Shown one piece after another: positions 46,910-56,600 of a DNA stretch of 64,000 bases. A program made the translations under genes and the position numbers. This stretch comes from Methyloligella sp. (GTDB taxonomy: Bacteria; Pseudomonadota; Alphaproteobacteria; Rhizobiales; HXMU1428-3). The notes beneath the pieces are model-generated. The model ran no database searches, had not been told where the DNA came from, and saw nothing but the letters and a program-made list of their open reading frames with translations. Each line of letters starts with the position of its first letter. The first letter of the stretch is position 1. The DNA lies in assembly GCA_021604645.1 (NCBI GenBank), contig BQJJ01000013.1, forward strand, positions 1 to 64,000. Direction: 5' to 3'.

Positions 46910-48397
46910 CTAAGGCTTGTATCCAACTCTAAAACCGCCCCAATGCTTTCCTTGAACCATAATCGGTGCGGAGCAATCTTTCATAACAACGAAATTCCCG
47001 CCACCCATGTCACGCAAATATGTCTGTAATAATACATCCTTTGTATTGGTACCAGAACGGCTCCCAGTCTTATCATCAAAGATCCGGCGGTTACGTGAAT
47101 TAGCAGCATTCCACACAGGGTCATCCCCTTGTGGTTGTGAAAACTTCTTATTATGGGTTGGCAAATAAGCCTTATCATCAACAGCCGCACAAAAAGCAAT
47201 ATGATCATTCTTTGTAAGTAGCCGCTCTTGTAACGGTGTTAGAACTTCATCCGTAAATTCAGTAAATTTGGTCATGTACTGAATAGGGTTTGTCCCTGGA
47301 ATTTCTTGGTAATTACGATCAAACAAATCAGAAACTTGTATACGTCCACTTTGAACAGCAGTTTCAAAAATCTGCGAAATTTCTTTGGCAGCATCTTTCG
47401 TATAATTAATAATTTCGGTATCAGAAATAGCCGCATCATGAGTGGCTGCAATCACCACAAGCTCATCACCAGCATCACAAACTTGGCTCATCTTTTTCGA
47501 AACAGAATGAAGCGCTTCATTTGCTTGATCCACATTAGCAGAAACCACATCGCCAGATGTCAGAATACCACTGCAAATATCAATAACATTAGTCATACGC
47601 ATTGAGATTTGATCTGTAGCATCATCCACTTCAGAAAGTGATTGCGAAGAACCGCTTAATAATTCAGTGAACATAGCCGCTTGTTTTTCAACTTCGGTAG
47701 CTGTTGCAGTCGCATCATCACTCTGATGGCTTAATTGTTCGAAACCGTTCTTAATTTCTTCAAGTGTTTCTTCAATTTCAGCTGTAGCCTGAGACGTTGA
47801 ACCAGCCAAAGCTTTCACTTCACTCGCAACAACACTAAAACCTTTGCCAGCTTCACCTGCTCGCGCAGCTTCAATTGTTGCGTTTAAGGCAAGTAAATTC
47901 GTTTGTTTAGCAATACCGTTAATAACACCCGCAATGTTTCCAACACTCTCAAGTGAGGAGCTCATCGTCGTCATCGCAGATTGAATTTTCTCAACAGAAG
48001 AGACCAAACCAGCAATCTTATCGACAGTGGTTGAAACAGTATCTTGTGAGGCCATCATTTCATGATTGGCGCCACGGGCAATTTCACTAGAATGTTGGAT
48101 TTCACGAGCAATTTCATCATTTACTGTGCGTAGTTCTCTTATTTTTTCGATGAAACTTAGGAACACTTCTTTATCAGCGCTCGATCTGTCAGCGATCCCA
48201 TCAATCGTACCGGATGCCTCAGCAATATCCAATCCTAAATGACTAACCCGTGTACTTAAGACATCAAAGGCCTGCTTAACAGCTTCCAATTGAGCCGCAT
48301 CTGCCTGAGCTGCATTTGATTGAGCACCTTGTGTATGCGCCCCTTCATTTGATGCGTCTGTATCAACCGCATCATTCACTAATAATTGCGCACCCAT
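46910..48397 (-). CDS. Soluble methyl-accepting chemotaxis-type protein 2
   Basis: A 495-residue paralogue of the preceding receptor with the same layout and no membrane segment. Its tip sequence matches that of receptor 1 almost exactly ([32 protein letters not shown]). The C-terminal sensor again has [60 protein letters not shown] and [12 protein letters not shown]. The N-terminal 40 residues are Ala/Gln-rich and differ. The ATG at 48397 has GGTGG five bases upstream. Its own terminator indicates a separate transcript. Confidence 0.9.
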   Translation of the reverse strand: MGAQLLVNDAVDTDASNEGAHTQGAQSNAAQADAAQLEAVKQAFDVLSTRVSHLGLDIAEASGTIDGIADRSSADKEVFLSFIEKIRELRTVNDEIAREIQHSSEIARGANHEMMASQDTVSTTVDKIAGLVSSVEKIQSAMTTMSSSLESVGNIAGVINGIAKQTNLLALNATIEAARAGEAGKGFSVVASEVKALAGSTSQATAEIEETLEEIKNGFEQLSHQSDDATATATEVEKQAAMFTELLSGSSQSLSEVDDATDQISMRMTNVIDICSGILTSGDVVSANVDQANEALHSVSKKMSQVCDAGDELVVIAATHDAAISDTEIINYTKDAAKEISQIFETAVQSGRIQVSDLFDRNYQEIPGTNPIQYMTKFTEFTDEVLTPLQERLLTKNDHIAFCAAVDDKAYLPTHNKKFSQPQGDDPVWNAANSRNRRIFDDKTGSRSGTNTKDVLLQTYLRDMGGGNFVVMKDCSAPIMVQGKHWGGFRVGYKP

Positions 48398-48602
48398 TAA
48401 TCCACCCCTGAATTGCAATAAGTTAAACTATGAATAAAATAAAAAGCCTCCTGCATAAAAATCTCAGCAGAAGATATAAATTTAATTCAAAAAGCTTAAC
48501 TTTAATTCGTTAACAGATGATCAACCAAGAAGTGCGAATAAAGCCCCTAAAATCTGGAACTTTAGTGCAAATTAAGTAGAATTATGAAGTTTTTTTCAAA
48601 AT

Positions 48603-49118
48603 TCATGTATTCGAGGCGCTTTTCTCATAAAAAATGTTACTAAAATCATAACAATCTTTTTCGTTAGCATTAACCAATTCACGGCTAACCTCCCGCCAAA
48701 GCGATAAATCCAATTCAGGGAAGCTTGCATCTCCTGATGGGCTTGCGTGAACCTGAGTATAATAAAGACGAGTGGCATGAGGCATAAAGGCTTTATAAAT
48801 CTCAGCACCACCAATAATCATAATTTCAGTCGCATTTGTTGCAAGAGCTTCCCTCGAGCCAATCTCAAGCGCATCTTCCACACTCCTCACCACAAAAGCT
48901 CCATCAGCAGAAAACCCCTGATCACGCGATAAAATAATATTGGCACGGCCATCCAAAGGCTTGCCTATAGAAAGAAAGGTCTTACGCCCCATAACAATGG
49001 GCTTGCCCATAGTTAGCTTACGAAACCGCTTCAAATCAGAAGGAAGGCGCCACGGCAAATCATTACCATTCCCAATAATGCCATTTTCTGCAACCGCGAC
49101 AACAAATGAAATATGCAC
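48603..49118 (-). CDS. folA: Dihydrofolate reductase
   Basis: Reduces dihydrofolate to tetrahydrofolate with NADPH, restoring the folate used by ThyA. The N-terminus is ISFVVAVAENGIIGNGNDLPWRLPSDLKRFRKLT, with the substrate-binding acidic residue in DLKRF. GKPIVMGRKTFLSIGKPL and the NADPH motif IMIIGGAEIYKAFMPHA follow. The GTG start at 49118 is preferred because AGGGG lies at the right distance; a TTG at 49124 is too close to it. thyA is 24 bases upstream on the same strand, so the pair is an operon. Confidence 0.96.
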   Translation of the reverse strand: MHISFVVAVAENGIIGNGNDLPWRLPSDLKRFRKLTMGKPIVMGRKTFLSIGKPLDGRANIILSRDQGFSADGAFVVRSVEDALEIGSREALATNATEIMIIGGAEIYKAFMPHATRLYYTQVHASPSGDASFPELDLSLWREVSRELVNANEKDCYDFSNIFYEKSASNT

Positions 49119-49142
49119 GAACAAACCCCTTTAATAAAAAGA

Positions 49143-49949
49143 TTAAACAGCTATCGGAGCTTTAATCGACGGCTCAGCGTCATACCCAATAAGTTCAAAA
49201 TCTTCATATACAAATGCAAATAGATCCATCACATCAGGGTTTATTTTCATAGTTGGTAATGATTTTGGTGTTCGGCTCAGTTGCAATTCTGTCTGCTCTA
49301 GATGATTTAGGTATAGATGAGCATCCCCGAGCGTATGTACAAAATCACCAGGTTTTAATCCAGTCACTTGCGCCAGCATCATCGTCAGCAATGCATAAGA
49401 CGCAATGTTAAAGGGAACACCAAGGAATATATCAGCTGAACGTTGGTACAATTGGCAGGATAACTTGCCATCCGCCACATAGAACTGAAACAAACAATGA
49501 CATGGCGGCAAAGCCATATGATCAACTTTAGCCGGGTTCCAGGCACTCACAATATGTCGCCGAGAGGTTGGATTAGTCTTTAAAGACGTAACCAATTGTT
49601 CAATTTGATCAATCGTACGATTTGGATCATCTCTGGTCGGAGCTGGCCAAGAGCGCCATTGAGAGCCATATACCGGCCCAAGATCACCATTTTCATCCGC
49701 CCATTCGTCCCAAATCGAAACGCCATGCTTTTTTAAGTATGAGATGTTCGTCTCACCTTTTAAAAACCAAAGCAATTCGTGAATAATCGACTTCAAATGC
49801 AGTTTCTTGGTTGTCAGCACAGGGAACCCCTCAGAGAGATCAAACCTCATCTGATGCCCAAATATGCTACGAGTGCCCGTTTTTGTTCTATCATCGCGCA
49901 TAATTCCCTCATTGGAAACCAGCGCAAGCAAATCTAAATATTGTCTCAT
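49143..49949 (-). CDS. thyA: Thymidylate synthase
   Basis: Methylates dUMP to dTMP using methylene-tetrahydrofolate. Conserved parts are [24 protein letters not shown] near residue 21 and the catalytic-cysteine motif [14 protein letters not shown]. The dUMP-binding stretch is [23 protein letters not shown]. The tail is [12 protein letters not shown], the standard C-terminus that closes over the active site. The length, 268 residues, is normal. It is followed directly by folA. Confidence 0.98.
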   Translation of the reverse strand: MRQYLDLLALVSNEGIMRDDRTKTGTRSIFGHQMRFDLSEGFPVLTTKKLHLKSIIHELLWFLKGETNISYLKKHGVSIWDEWADENGDLGPVYGSQWRSWPAPTRDDPNRTIDQIEQLVTSLKTNPTSRRHIVSAWNPAKVDHMALPPCHCLFQFYVADGKLSCQLYQRSADIFLGVPFNIASYALLTMMLAQVTGLKPGDFVHTLGDAHLYLNHLEQTELQLSRTPKSLPTMKINPDVMDLFAFVYEDFELIGYDAEPSIKAPIAV

Positions 49950-50085
49950 AAGGCTAAGTTTTGACTGAATTTACCAAATAGGTCCAGCCAGTTTTAGTCA
50001 CAAAACTGTGCTTACTGACAACTTATCCATATAAATTCAACCATTCAGTTACCCTTTTGACAAACAACCCCTTTTTTTTGCCATG

Positions 50086-50500
50086 GAGGTGCTCTATATT
50101 GAGTCTGTGGGAGAATTTCCACTATGGCGATAAACTGTCATCGTAATAAACCATTCGGACCCGGGGGCGGTACCCGGCGCCTCCACCAAAAGCCCACAAA
50201 GCCGCAAGTAATTTAGTGCAAGCCTTAGTTGAAAATTTCAATCAAAAAATCAAGAGGCAAGCACAAAACGAATTACAAACAGGCAAGCCTGTGGGTTTTT
50301 GATGGGGGCGAAATAGGATCGACGAGGGTGTAAAGGATGGTCTTTCGCTCGGCATGGTACCACCGCATCGGACCATTACAGTAGTTGCAAATGACAACTC
50401 TGCTCCAGTTGCTCAAGCTGCTTAGTAAGCGGTGACGACAACTGAAATAAACTCCTAGTCGGTTAAGCTCGGCTAGGCGCGGTTTGGAGAGCACCGGGCA
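50086..50500 (+). ncRNA. ssrA: Two-piece (circularly permuted) tmRNA
   Basis: The acceptor piece comes first, ending CGCCTCCACCA at 50188 with T arm CCGGG...CCCGG. An intervening stretch (50189-50303) follows. The coding piece starts GGGGGCGAAATAGG at 50304, pairing with CGCCTCC (one G-U). Its resume frame at 50387-50425 encodes the tag ANDNSAPVAQAA, then TAG. GGTGCTCT (50088-50095) pairs with AGAGCACC (50488-50495), joining the 5' and 3' ends as expected for a permuted alphaproteobacterial tmRNA. The ends are approximate. The SspB adaptor gene follows. Confidence 0.95.
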
Positions 50501-50665
50501 ACAGAAGCTCTCCATTAGTTATTTAAGAATAAATAGCTATCAAATAGGCATTATTTCTGCTTAAATTGATAGAAATAGCGACTTTTAAAACAATATAGAT
50601 TTTAATAAATTTAAAGATCTAGCACTCAAAAAGTAAGACACAAAAAGAAAGAGGCCTTGCCGGTC

Positions 50666-51328
50666 ATGAACGGTCAAACAATTAATTACGAAAACTTAGC
50701 AAAAGAAGCTCTTCGTTCCGTTGTCCATTCTGTTCTAAAGCAAGTGAAAGAAGAGGGGCTGCCTGGTGAGCACCATTTCTACATCTCTTTCCACACCATG
50801 GCACCAGGTGTAAAAATCTCCAATCGAATCAAAGCACAATACCCAAAAGAAATGACAATTGTGCTACAGCATCAATATTGGGATTTAAAAGTTGAAGACG
50901 AATATTTTGAAGTTCGTCTCTCATTTTCCAATATCCCAGAACTTCTAGTAATCCCTTACAGCGCCGTCAAAGTCTTCTTTGACCCCTCAGTTCCTTATGG
51001 GCTTCAGTTTGATCAAACACACCGCCCAGAAGCAGTTGAAGACAAATCAGCTTTCATTGAAGATCATTGGCAAATGCAGTCAGACAATGGTGAAAATCCA
51101 TTTAGCAAACTTGCTATGGATGATATCAGCCATTTTGGTAGCAACTCTTCTGAGAATGAGTTTACACCAAACATCAATGTCGAAACAGATATCAACATAG
51201 AAGATGAAATCCCCAATTTCCCATCCGAGGAAGAAATCCTTGAGAGCGAAACAGAAGAAACTTCTGACAAAACTGATAGTGATAGCGCCGATATAGTGTC
51301 CTTAGATGCATTTCGTAAGAACAAATAA
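50666..51328 (+). CDS. sspB: SspB-like ClpXP adaptor protein
   Basis: Alphaproteobacterial SspB homologue, about 220 residues, which delivers ssrA-tagged proteins to ClpXP. The folded domain (about 3-130) has INYENLAKEALRSVVHSVLKQVKEEGLPGEHHFYISF and YPKEMTIVLQHQYWDLKVEDEYFEVRLSFSNIPE. The remainder is an acidic, disordered tail with a short conserved end (SADIVSLDAFRKNK), the likely ClpX-docking peptide. The ATG at 50666 has AGAGG 11 bases upstream; a TTG at 50657 is too near it. It is adjacent to ssrA, whose tag it should recognise. Confidence 0.93.
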   Translation: MNGQTINYENLAKEALRSVVHSVLKQVKEEGLPGEHHFYISFHTMAPGVKISNRIKAQYPKEMTIVLQHQYWDLKVEDEYFEVRLSFSNIPELLVIPYSAVKVFFDPSVPYGLQFDQTHRPEAVEDKSAFIEDHWQMQSDNGENPFSKLAMDDISHFGSNSSENEFTPNINVETDINIEDEIPNFPSEEEILESETEETSDKTDSDSADIVSLDAFRKNK

Positions 51329-51731
51329 ACAAACTCACAAATCCACACATCCAGAAATCAACAAACAATAGAGAGTCCATCTCTTATCAAACTAAGCACT
51401 CTTTCCAAATATCAATGTGGTAAAACTTACATTTTTACGAATATCGCGTTCAAAAAAGATTGATTTTCTCTAAAATTTACTGAATTGGTATGGCTTTTCT
51501 GATCATTTACCTCTATGCAATGGGGTAAATTCCAACAGAATATTCAAACAACATTTCCTTTAGCAGTTACAAGGGAGATGAATGACTAATCCATACTATC
51601 TATACCCCTTTTTGAGCTGACAAAAATAAAACGCTTTTTACAGAAGTCAAAGTCAGTGCTCAATCACATAGGTAATGGAAATAAAAAGGTAAAGCGCATC
51701 ACCACGTGTCCTATTAAAAGGAGAATTTACA
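51329..51731. other. Gene-free upstream region of fumC
   Basis: No gene, strong palindrome or terminator is seen. AAGGAG (51717-51722) is the ribosome site of fumC. A fumC promoter is expected but was not identified with confidence. Confidence 0.3.
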
Positions 51732-53120
51732 ATGTCAACTCGCTCAGAAACAGATAGCTTCGGCGCACTGGACGTCCCAAGTGATAAATATTGGGGTGCC
51801 CAAACACAGCGCTCACTCGGTAACTTCAAAATTGGCATAGAAACCATGCCAAAATCATTGATCAGAGCACTTGGTATTGTAAAAAAAGCAGCAGCTCTTA
51901 GTAATAACGACCTGGATAACCTTGAAACCAAAATCAGTGACGCCATCGCAAAAGCAGCAGACGATGTCATTGACGGCAAATTAAATGATCATTTCCCATT
52001 GGTTGTTTGGCAAACAGGCTCCGGCACGCAATCAAACATGAACGCCAATGAAGTTATTTCAAACAGAGCCATTGAAATTTTAGGCGGCACAATTGGCACT
52101 AAAGAGCCAGTTCATCCAAACGATCACGTCAATCGTTCACAAAGTTCAAACGATACATTTCCAACCGCTATGCATATCGCAGCCGTTGAAGAAATTCACA
52201 AATCACTCATCCCGGCTTTAAAACATTTACATAAAGCTTTGGACGAAAAAGCCAACAGTTGGAACGACATCATCAAAATTGGCCGCACGCACTGCCAGGA
52301 TGCAACTCCTCTAACCTTAGGCCAGGAATTTTCAGGTTACGCAGCGCAAATCGCAAATGGCATTTCACGTGTAGAAAATGCTCTTCCAAGAATGTATGCA
52401 CTTGCTCAAGGCGGTACAGCAGTTGGAACAGGCCTAAATGCAAAACCTGATTTTGCCGTTAAATTCGCAAGTCATGTAGCAAAAATTACAGGCCTGGATT
52501 TCATCACAGCACCAAACAAATTTGAAGCACTTGCAGCCCATGACGCTTTTGTAGAAATGTCAGGTGCCCTAAACACCATCGCTGTTAGCTTGTTTAAAAT
52601 CGCCAATGACATTCGTCTCCTTGGCTCTGGTCCTCGCTCTGGTTTAGGTGAATTAAGCTTACCAGAAAATGAGCCTGGCTCATCAATCATGCCCGGTAAA
52701 GTCAACCCAACACAATGTGAAGCCCTCACAATGGTAGCAAGCCAAATCATGGGGAATCACACCACAATCACGTTCGCTGGCAGCCAAGGTCACTTCGAAC
52801 TGAACGTATATAAGCCGGTCATGGCTTACAATTTACTACAATCAATTCAATTGATTAGTGATGCATCTGTTTCATTCACTGACAACTGCGTTGTCGGCAT
52901 CAAGCCAAATTCAGAGCAGATCAAACAATTAATGGGACGCTCACTCATGCTGGTCACAGCATTAGCGCCTAAAATTGGCTATGATAATGCCACAACAATA
53001 GCTAAAACAGCGCATAAAAATGGAACAACTTTAAAAGAAGAAGCGCTAAACCTTGGCTTTGTAACTTCAGAAGAATTTGATGCCATCGTTCGTCCAGAGG
53101 ATATGATCGGCCCCAAATAA
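51732..53120 (+). CDS. fumC: Fumarate hydratase class II
   Basis: Oxygen-stable TCA-cycle fumarase. The N-terminus is [29 protein letters not shown], and [22 protein letters not shown] and [23 protein letters not shown] follow. The superfamily signature [16 protein letters not shown] (about residues 316-331) contains the catalytic serine loop. The length, 462 residues, is normal. AAAGGAG lies ten bases upstream. It is transcribed alone. Confidence 0.98.
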   Translation: MSTRSETDSFGALDVPSDKYWGAQTQRSLGNFKIGIETMPKSLIRALGIVKKAAALSNNDLDNLETKISDAIAKAADDVIDGKLNDHFPLVVWQTGSGTQSNMNANEVISNRAIEILGGTIGTKEPVHPNDHVNRSQSSNDTFPTAMHIAAVEEIHKSLIPALKHLHKALDEKANSWNDIIKIGRTHCQDATPLTLGQEFSGYAAQIANGISRVENALPRMYALAQGGTAVGTGLNAKPDFAVKFASHVAKITGLDFITAPNKFEALAAHDAFVEMSGALNTIAVSLFKIANDIRLLGSGPRSGLGELSLPENEPGSSIMPGKVNPTQCEALTMVASQIMGNHTTITFAGSQGHFELNVYKPVMAYNLLQSIQLISDASVSFTDNCVVGIKPNSEQIKQLMGRSLMLVTALAPKIGYDNATTIAKTAHKNGTTLKEEALNLGFVTSEEFDAIVRPEDMIGPK

Positions 53121-53130
53121 AACTAAACAA

Positions 53131-53262
53131 GCGCGGTTGTTGCTTGCGGATGCTAGTAGGCATCTGAAGCACAGAAAAGGCAATCTAAAGCGCAATTAAA
53201 CAAACACGGTTGCTAGTAGGCAATATGAAGGCACATTAAAAAGTGCAACTGAAGCGTTACTA
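53131..53262 (+). repeat. Nested type A palindromic repeats downstream of fumC
   Basis: An outer arm GGTTG (53134-53138) pairs with CAATC (53181-53185). Between them sits a complete type A hairpin GGATGC-tagtag-GCATCT (53148-53165) followed by GAAGCACAG. After the outer arm the tail reads TAAAGCGCAATTA. A second unit (53205-53237) is GGTTGC-tagtag-GCAATA with GAAGGCACATTA. A third partial unit, AGTGCAACTGAAGCGTTACTA, ends near 53262. Confidence 0.78.
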
Positions 53263-53383
53263 AAAAAATCTGGCTCAAATAATAAGGGTATGGAAAATCA
53301 AGCCCAATCACTTATAACTTTGAGCCAGCCCGAACTATTAAACTTGAACCCTAACCCCTCCCCGGAGTTTATAAAAATAAAGA

Positions 53384-53611
53384 ATGCAAGACATCCCAAA
53401 GAAAAGATCTCTTACCTTAAAAGGACACCGCACCTCCATATCACTTGAAGACGCATTTTGGTCCGCCCTCAATGATATTGCCAACAAACAAACCAAATCG
53501 ATTTCTGAATTGGTTGAAATAATTGATGAAAATAGAGGTGAAGCAGGACTATCCAGCACCATTCGCATTTATATTCTTCAATATTATCGAAGTCAGCTAG
53601 CAGCGAGTTAA
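53384..53611 (+). CDS. Ribbon-helix-helix domain protein
   Basis: A 75-residue protein with an RHH_4-type fold: the strand RSLTLKGHRTSISLEDAFW followed by helices ALNDIANKQTKSISELVEII and LSSTIRIYILQYYRSQL. Such small proteins are common in alphaproteobacteria and resemble Arc/MetJ DNA-binding dimers, though many lack a known target. A weak GGAG lies 16 bases before the ATG. The palindromic repeats lie 120 bases upstream and a strong terminator follows. Confidence 0.85.
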   Translation: MQDIPKKRSLTLKGHRTSISLEDAFWSALNDIANKQTKSISELVEIIDENRGEAGLSSTIRIYILQYYRSQLAAS

Positions 53612-53616
53612 AAAAT

Positions 53617-53656
53617 AAACTCCCCTAAATAACGGTTGAGTTATTTAGGGGAGTTT
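53617..53656. terminator. Bidirectional Rho-independent terminator
   Basis: A perfect 17-bp stem, AAACTCCCCTAAATAAC (53617-53633) and GTTATTTAGGGGAGTTT (53640-53656), has a six-base loop. It separates the convergent ribbon-helix-helix and AsmA genes. Confidence 0.95.
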
Positions 53657-53678
53657 GTTGTATCCATAAACAAATAAA

Positions 53679-56600
53679 CTACTCTTGCAACGGCGGCAAA
53701 TCAGTCCGGTTCAAATTATCGAATTTTTCTTGTTCTCTTTTAAGCCGCGCTTTTTCTTCATTTATTCTTTTTAATTCTTCTTCAGCCTGCCGGCGCTCCT
53801 CTGCTAGCCGCCGTGCCTCTTGCTCCAGTCTTACTTTCTCAAGACTGCGCAATTCTCTCTCTTTGTGTTTCAACGTTAAAAACCGCTCAAACTCATTCAC
53901 ATCCATTTGAGAATGAAATCCAGCAACAGATTGCAAATCTCCCCGTATCTTTCTCACAATACCAGGAACTTTTCCAATCGTTTTACGTTCTTCAGGCTGA
54001 ATGCTCCAATTCCCCATCCAGCTTAAATCAACCAACTTCAATTCAGCTTGCAGTCCAATAATCCCAGGACGAATACCAAAGTCTTTTTGACGTAATTTCA
54101 CATCACCATCAAGAAGCTGCAGCCCCAAATCAAGTGATTTAAATTTTAATGGTTTAACGTTCTCAACAACTGAAGCCAAATCAGCTTTCAACTGTCCAGC
54201 ATCCCCATTTTCAGATTGTAAAAATCGTTCCGCCAACTGTCCTAACAAAACCGGGTTAACTTGCCGCAAGTCACCATCACTAATTTTCAAAAAGCCCTCA
54301 CCAATTAAACTAGAGACCAAAGCTCTGGGGCTAGAACCAGCTCCACTTAACGAGAGGTTAAAAGAAAACTCTCCAGTGCCAATGCTTGCTTCTTCAGCTG
54401 CACCAACTTCTTCAAGTCGAGCCTTTTCAAGAGATAAAGTCCCATTTAAACCATAACCTTCACTGCGTTCTCGCAGAATACCTGAGGCATTAAAAACACC
54501 CCCCAGACTTTTACCAGCAATTTTTACAATCTCTATGTGATTAGGGTGAACACGCCACCGCACTTCAGCATCAGATAAACTCAATCGCTCAGAAAGTTGA
54601 AGATCGGATACACGAATGGAAAAATCACCCAACCGGTAAATTTCTTCTTCGTTAGAGGAAGCAGTTTTATCGTTTTTACGGATATAGAATGGGCTATTAG
54701 ACCAAACAGTTTTCAAAGCATTTTCTCTACCATCAGTTTTGTTATCACCTGTCTCCAAATTGGCAACTTGCACCCTTTGTTGTTTTTCTCCATTTGCCGC
54801 CTGTTTTTGCAAAGCTCCAAGCAAAGTCTGCAAATCAAGACGCTCAGTCGCAAGAGCAAAACGATACCGCGGCTGACCATCTTTTTCTTCAAAAAGTCCT
54901 GTCCCGATAACTTGGCGATCACCGATAGCAATCTTCAAATCATTTAATGCAAATCCATTTTGAACTTTAGAAAACTTCCCCCTAGCTCTAAAAGGCTCTT
55001 CTTCATTCTTTGTGTTTAAATGAGCAAGCCCAAACAATGCCAAAACTTCACTCGATTTGTTTGAACTAATAAGAACTTCTCCATCAGAAGTTGGCTCGTT
55101 CTTCTTCAAAGAAAACTGACCGTCATAAGAAGCAGTCATCACATTATTCACTAGCTTTACATGCCCACGAAACCCGTCAGACCCAGTCCCTCTCGCAGTA
55201 AATGTCACTTTTGCTGGACCAAACTTTTTTTTACTTCCATGGCTTTCAATTGAAAACGGTAAGAATTTAGAAAGCAGCAAAGCACCATTTGAACTTTCCA
55301 TTCCCCCAAAAATGGTCATAACGCCTTCTTTTTTCTCATCTCCCTCAAGAGGTATAAATACAGAAAAAGCCGTATCACTCCCCCCCATCTGGCCATCAAA
55401 TCGATAATGGCTATATTCAGAAGACGTCTCACGACGCACCCCAAACCTTAAGGGATAGAAATTCTCACCAACTACATTTGAAATCTTGTAAGCCTTGTCT
55501 AAACCAGAAATCCCAACAAGTTCCTTCAGCGCTGTTTCATTAAGAACCTCAAGAAAGAACTTATCTTCTCCAGCTTTATCACCAGTCCCATCAGCTCGCC
55601 CATTTTCATAAACTAACTTCAACCCGCCTTCGCTAACACCGGATAAAGTTTCAACAAAAGAACCAGCCGCGTGATCACGCCAAACAAGCCGTACATCTTT
55701 CTGCACACTGTCACTAAATATAACTTTTTGAGCAGATAGCTCGATCGTCGTTTGGAGAAAAGCACCAGTATCATTTTTAGATGCTTGTGATGTCTGGCTT
55801 TTAAAAAATTGAGAAAATTTATCTTCAAAATCTTTCAATCCAATCTGTTCACCTAAAACATCTTCAATTCTCAAAGGTCCAGATCGCAGAGAAAGTTTCA
55901 TTTCAGCTGCTCTAGCGCTAGTGTCTTTCGAGACTTTTCCTTTTTTATAAGACAAATCTCCCCGCAAAGAAGAGCGCCCCAAAGTGCCTTGCAAGCTATT
56001 TAAGAAAAAACTATCCCCTTCAGAAACAATATTACCCGAGAGCATATATTTTCCACGCCCAAACTTGTTTTCTCCCCCTGTGTAAGAATGAGTGTAAGAA
56101 GGAACAGCCCAGCGCATAAATTCCTGAAACTGCAACCCTCTCAAATAAAGAAAACCATTAAAAAATGCCCCGTTCTCTTTTTCAGTAAAATTACCAGAAA
56201 CACTCATCCGGCTACTGCCAGCCATACGGCCTGTCAAATCTTCAACACGAATCTGACCATCACGGCCTTTCACCTTAAGTGAAAAATCTCGCACATCTCC
56301 TTGGCCCAAATAAATCTGCGCAACTTTCGCTGTAAAGTCGATACGTTCAAAAAACTTAGCCTGTGACAGAAGCAAATCATTTAACTTGGATAAAGCAGCG
56401 CCTGGTGCAACATAAAGAGAGGAACTCAATTGTGATGTTGGATCATCAGAAGTTGAACCAGCCAGCGCTGAGTTTAGATCAATCACCTGACCATTCGCAG
56501 TCCCCATTAAGGCTAACTCATCCCTCCAGTTAATCTCCAGCTCACCACGCACAGTCTGCGGCCGGGCCAAACTCCCAGTACGAATTAAAATATCAGTTAA

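Noticed and set aside
48484-48535. Closely spaced TTAA motifs upstream of chemoreceptor 2 considered as a CtrA box
   Set aside because: The spacings are 2, 4 or 10 bases and never the required seven.
50273-50515. Open frame of 80 codons on the minus strand
   Set aside because: It lies antisense to the coding half of the tmRNA, whose structure fully explains the conservation and composition.
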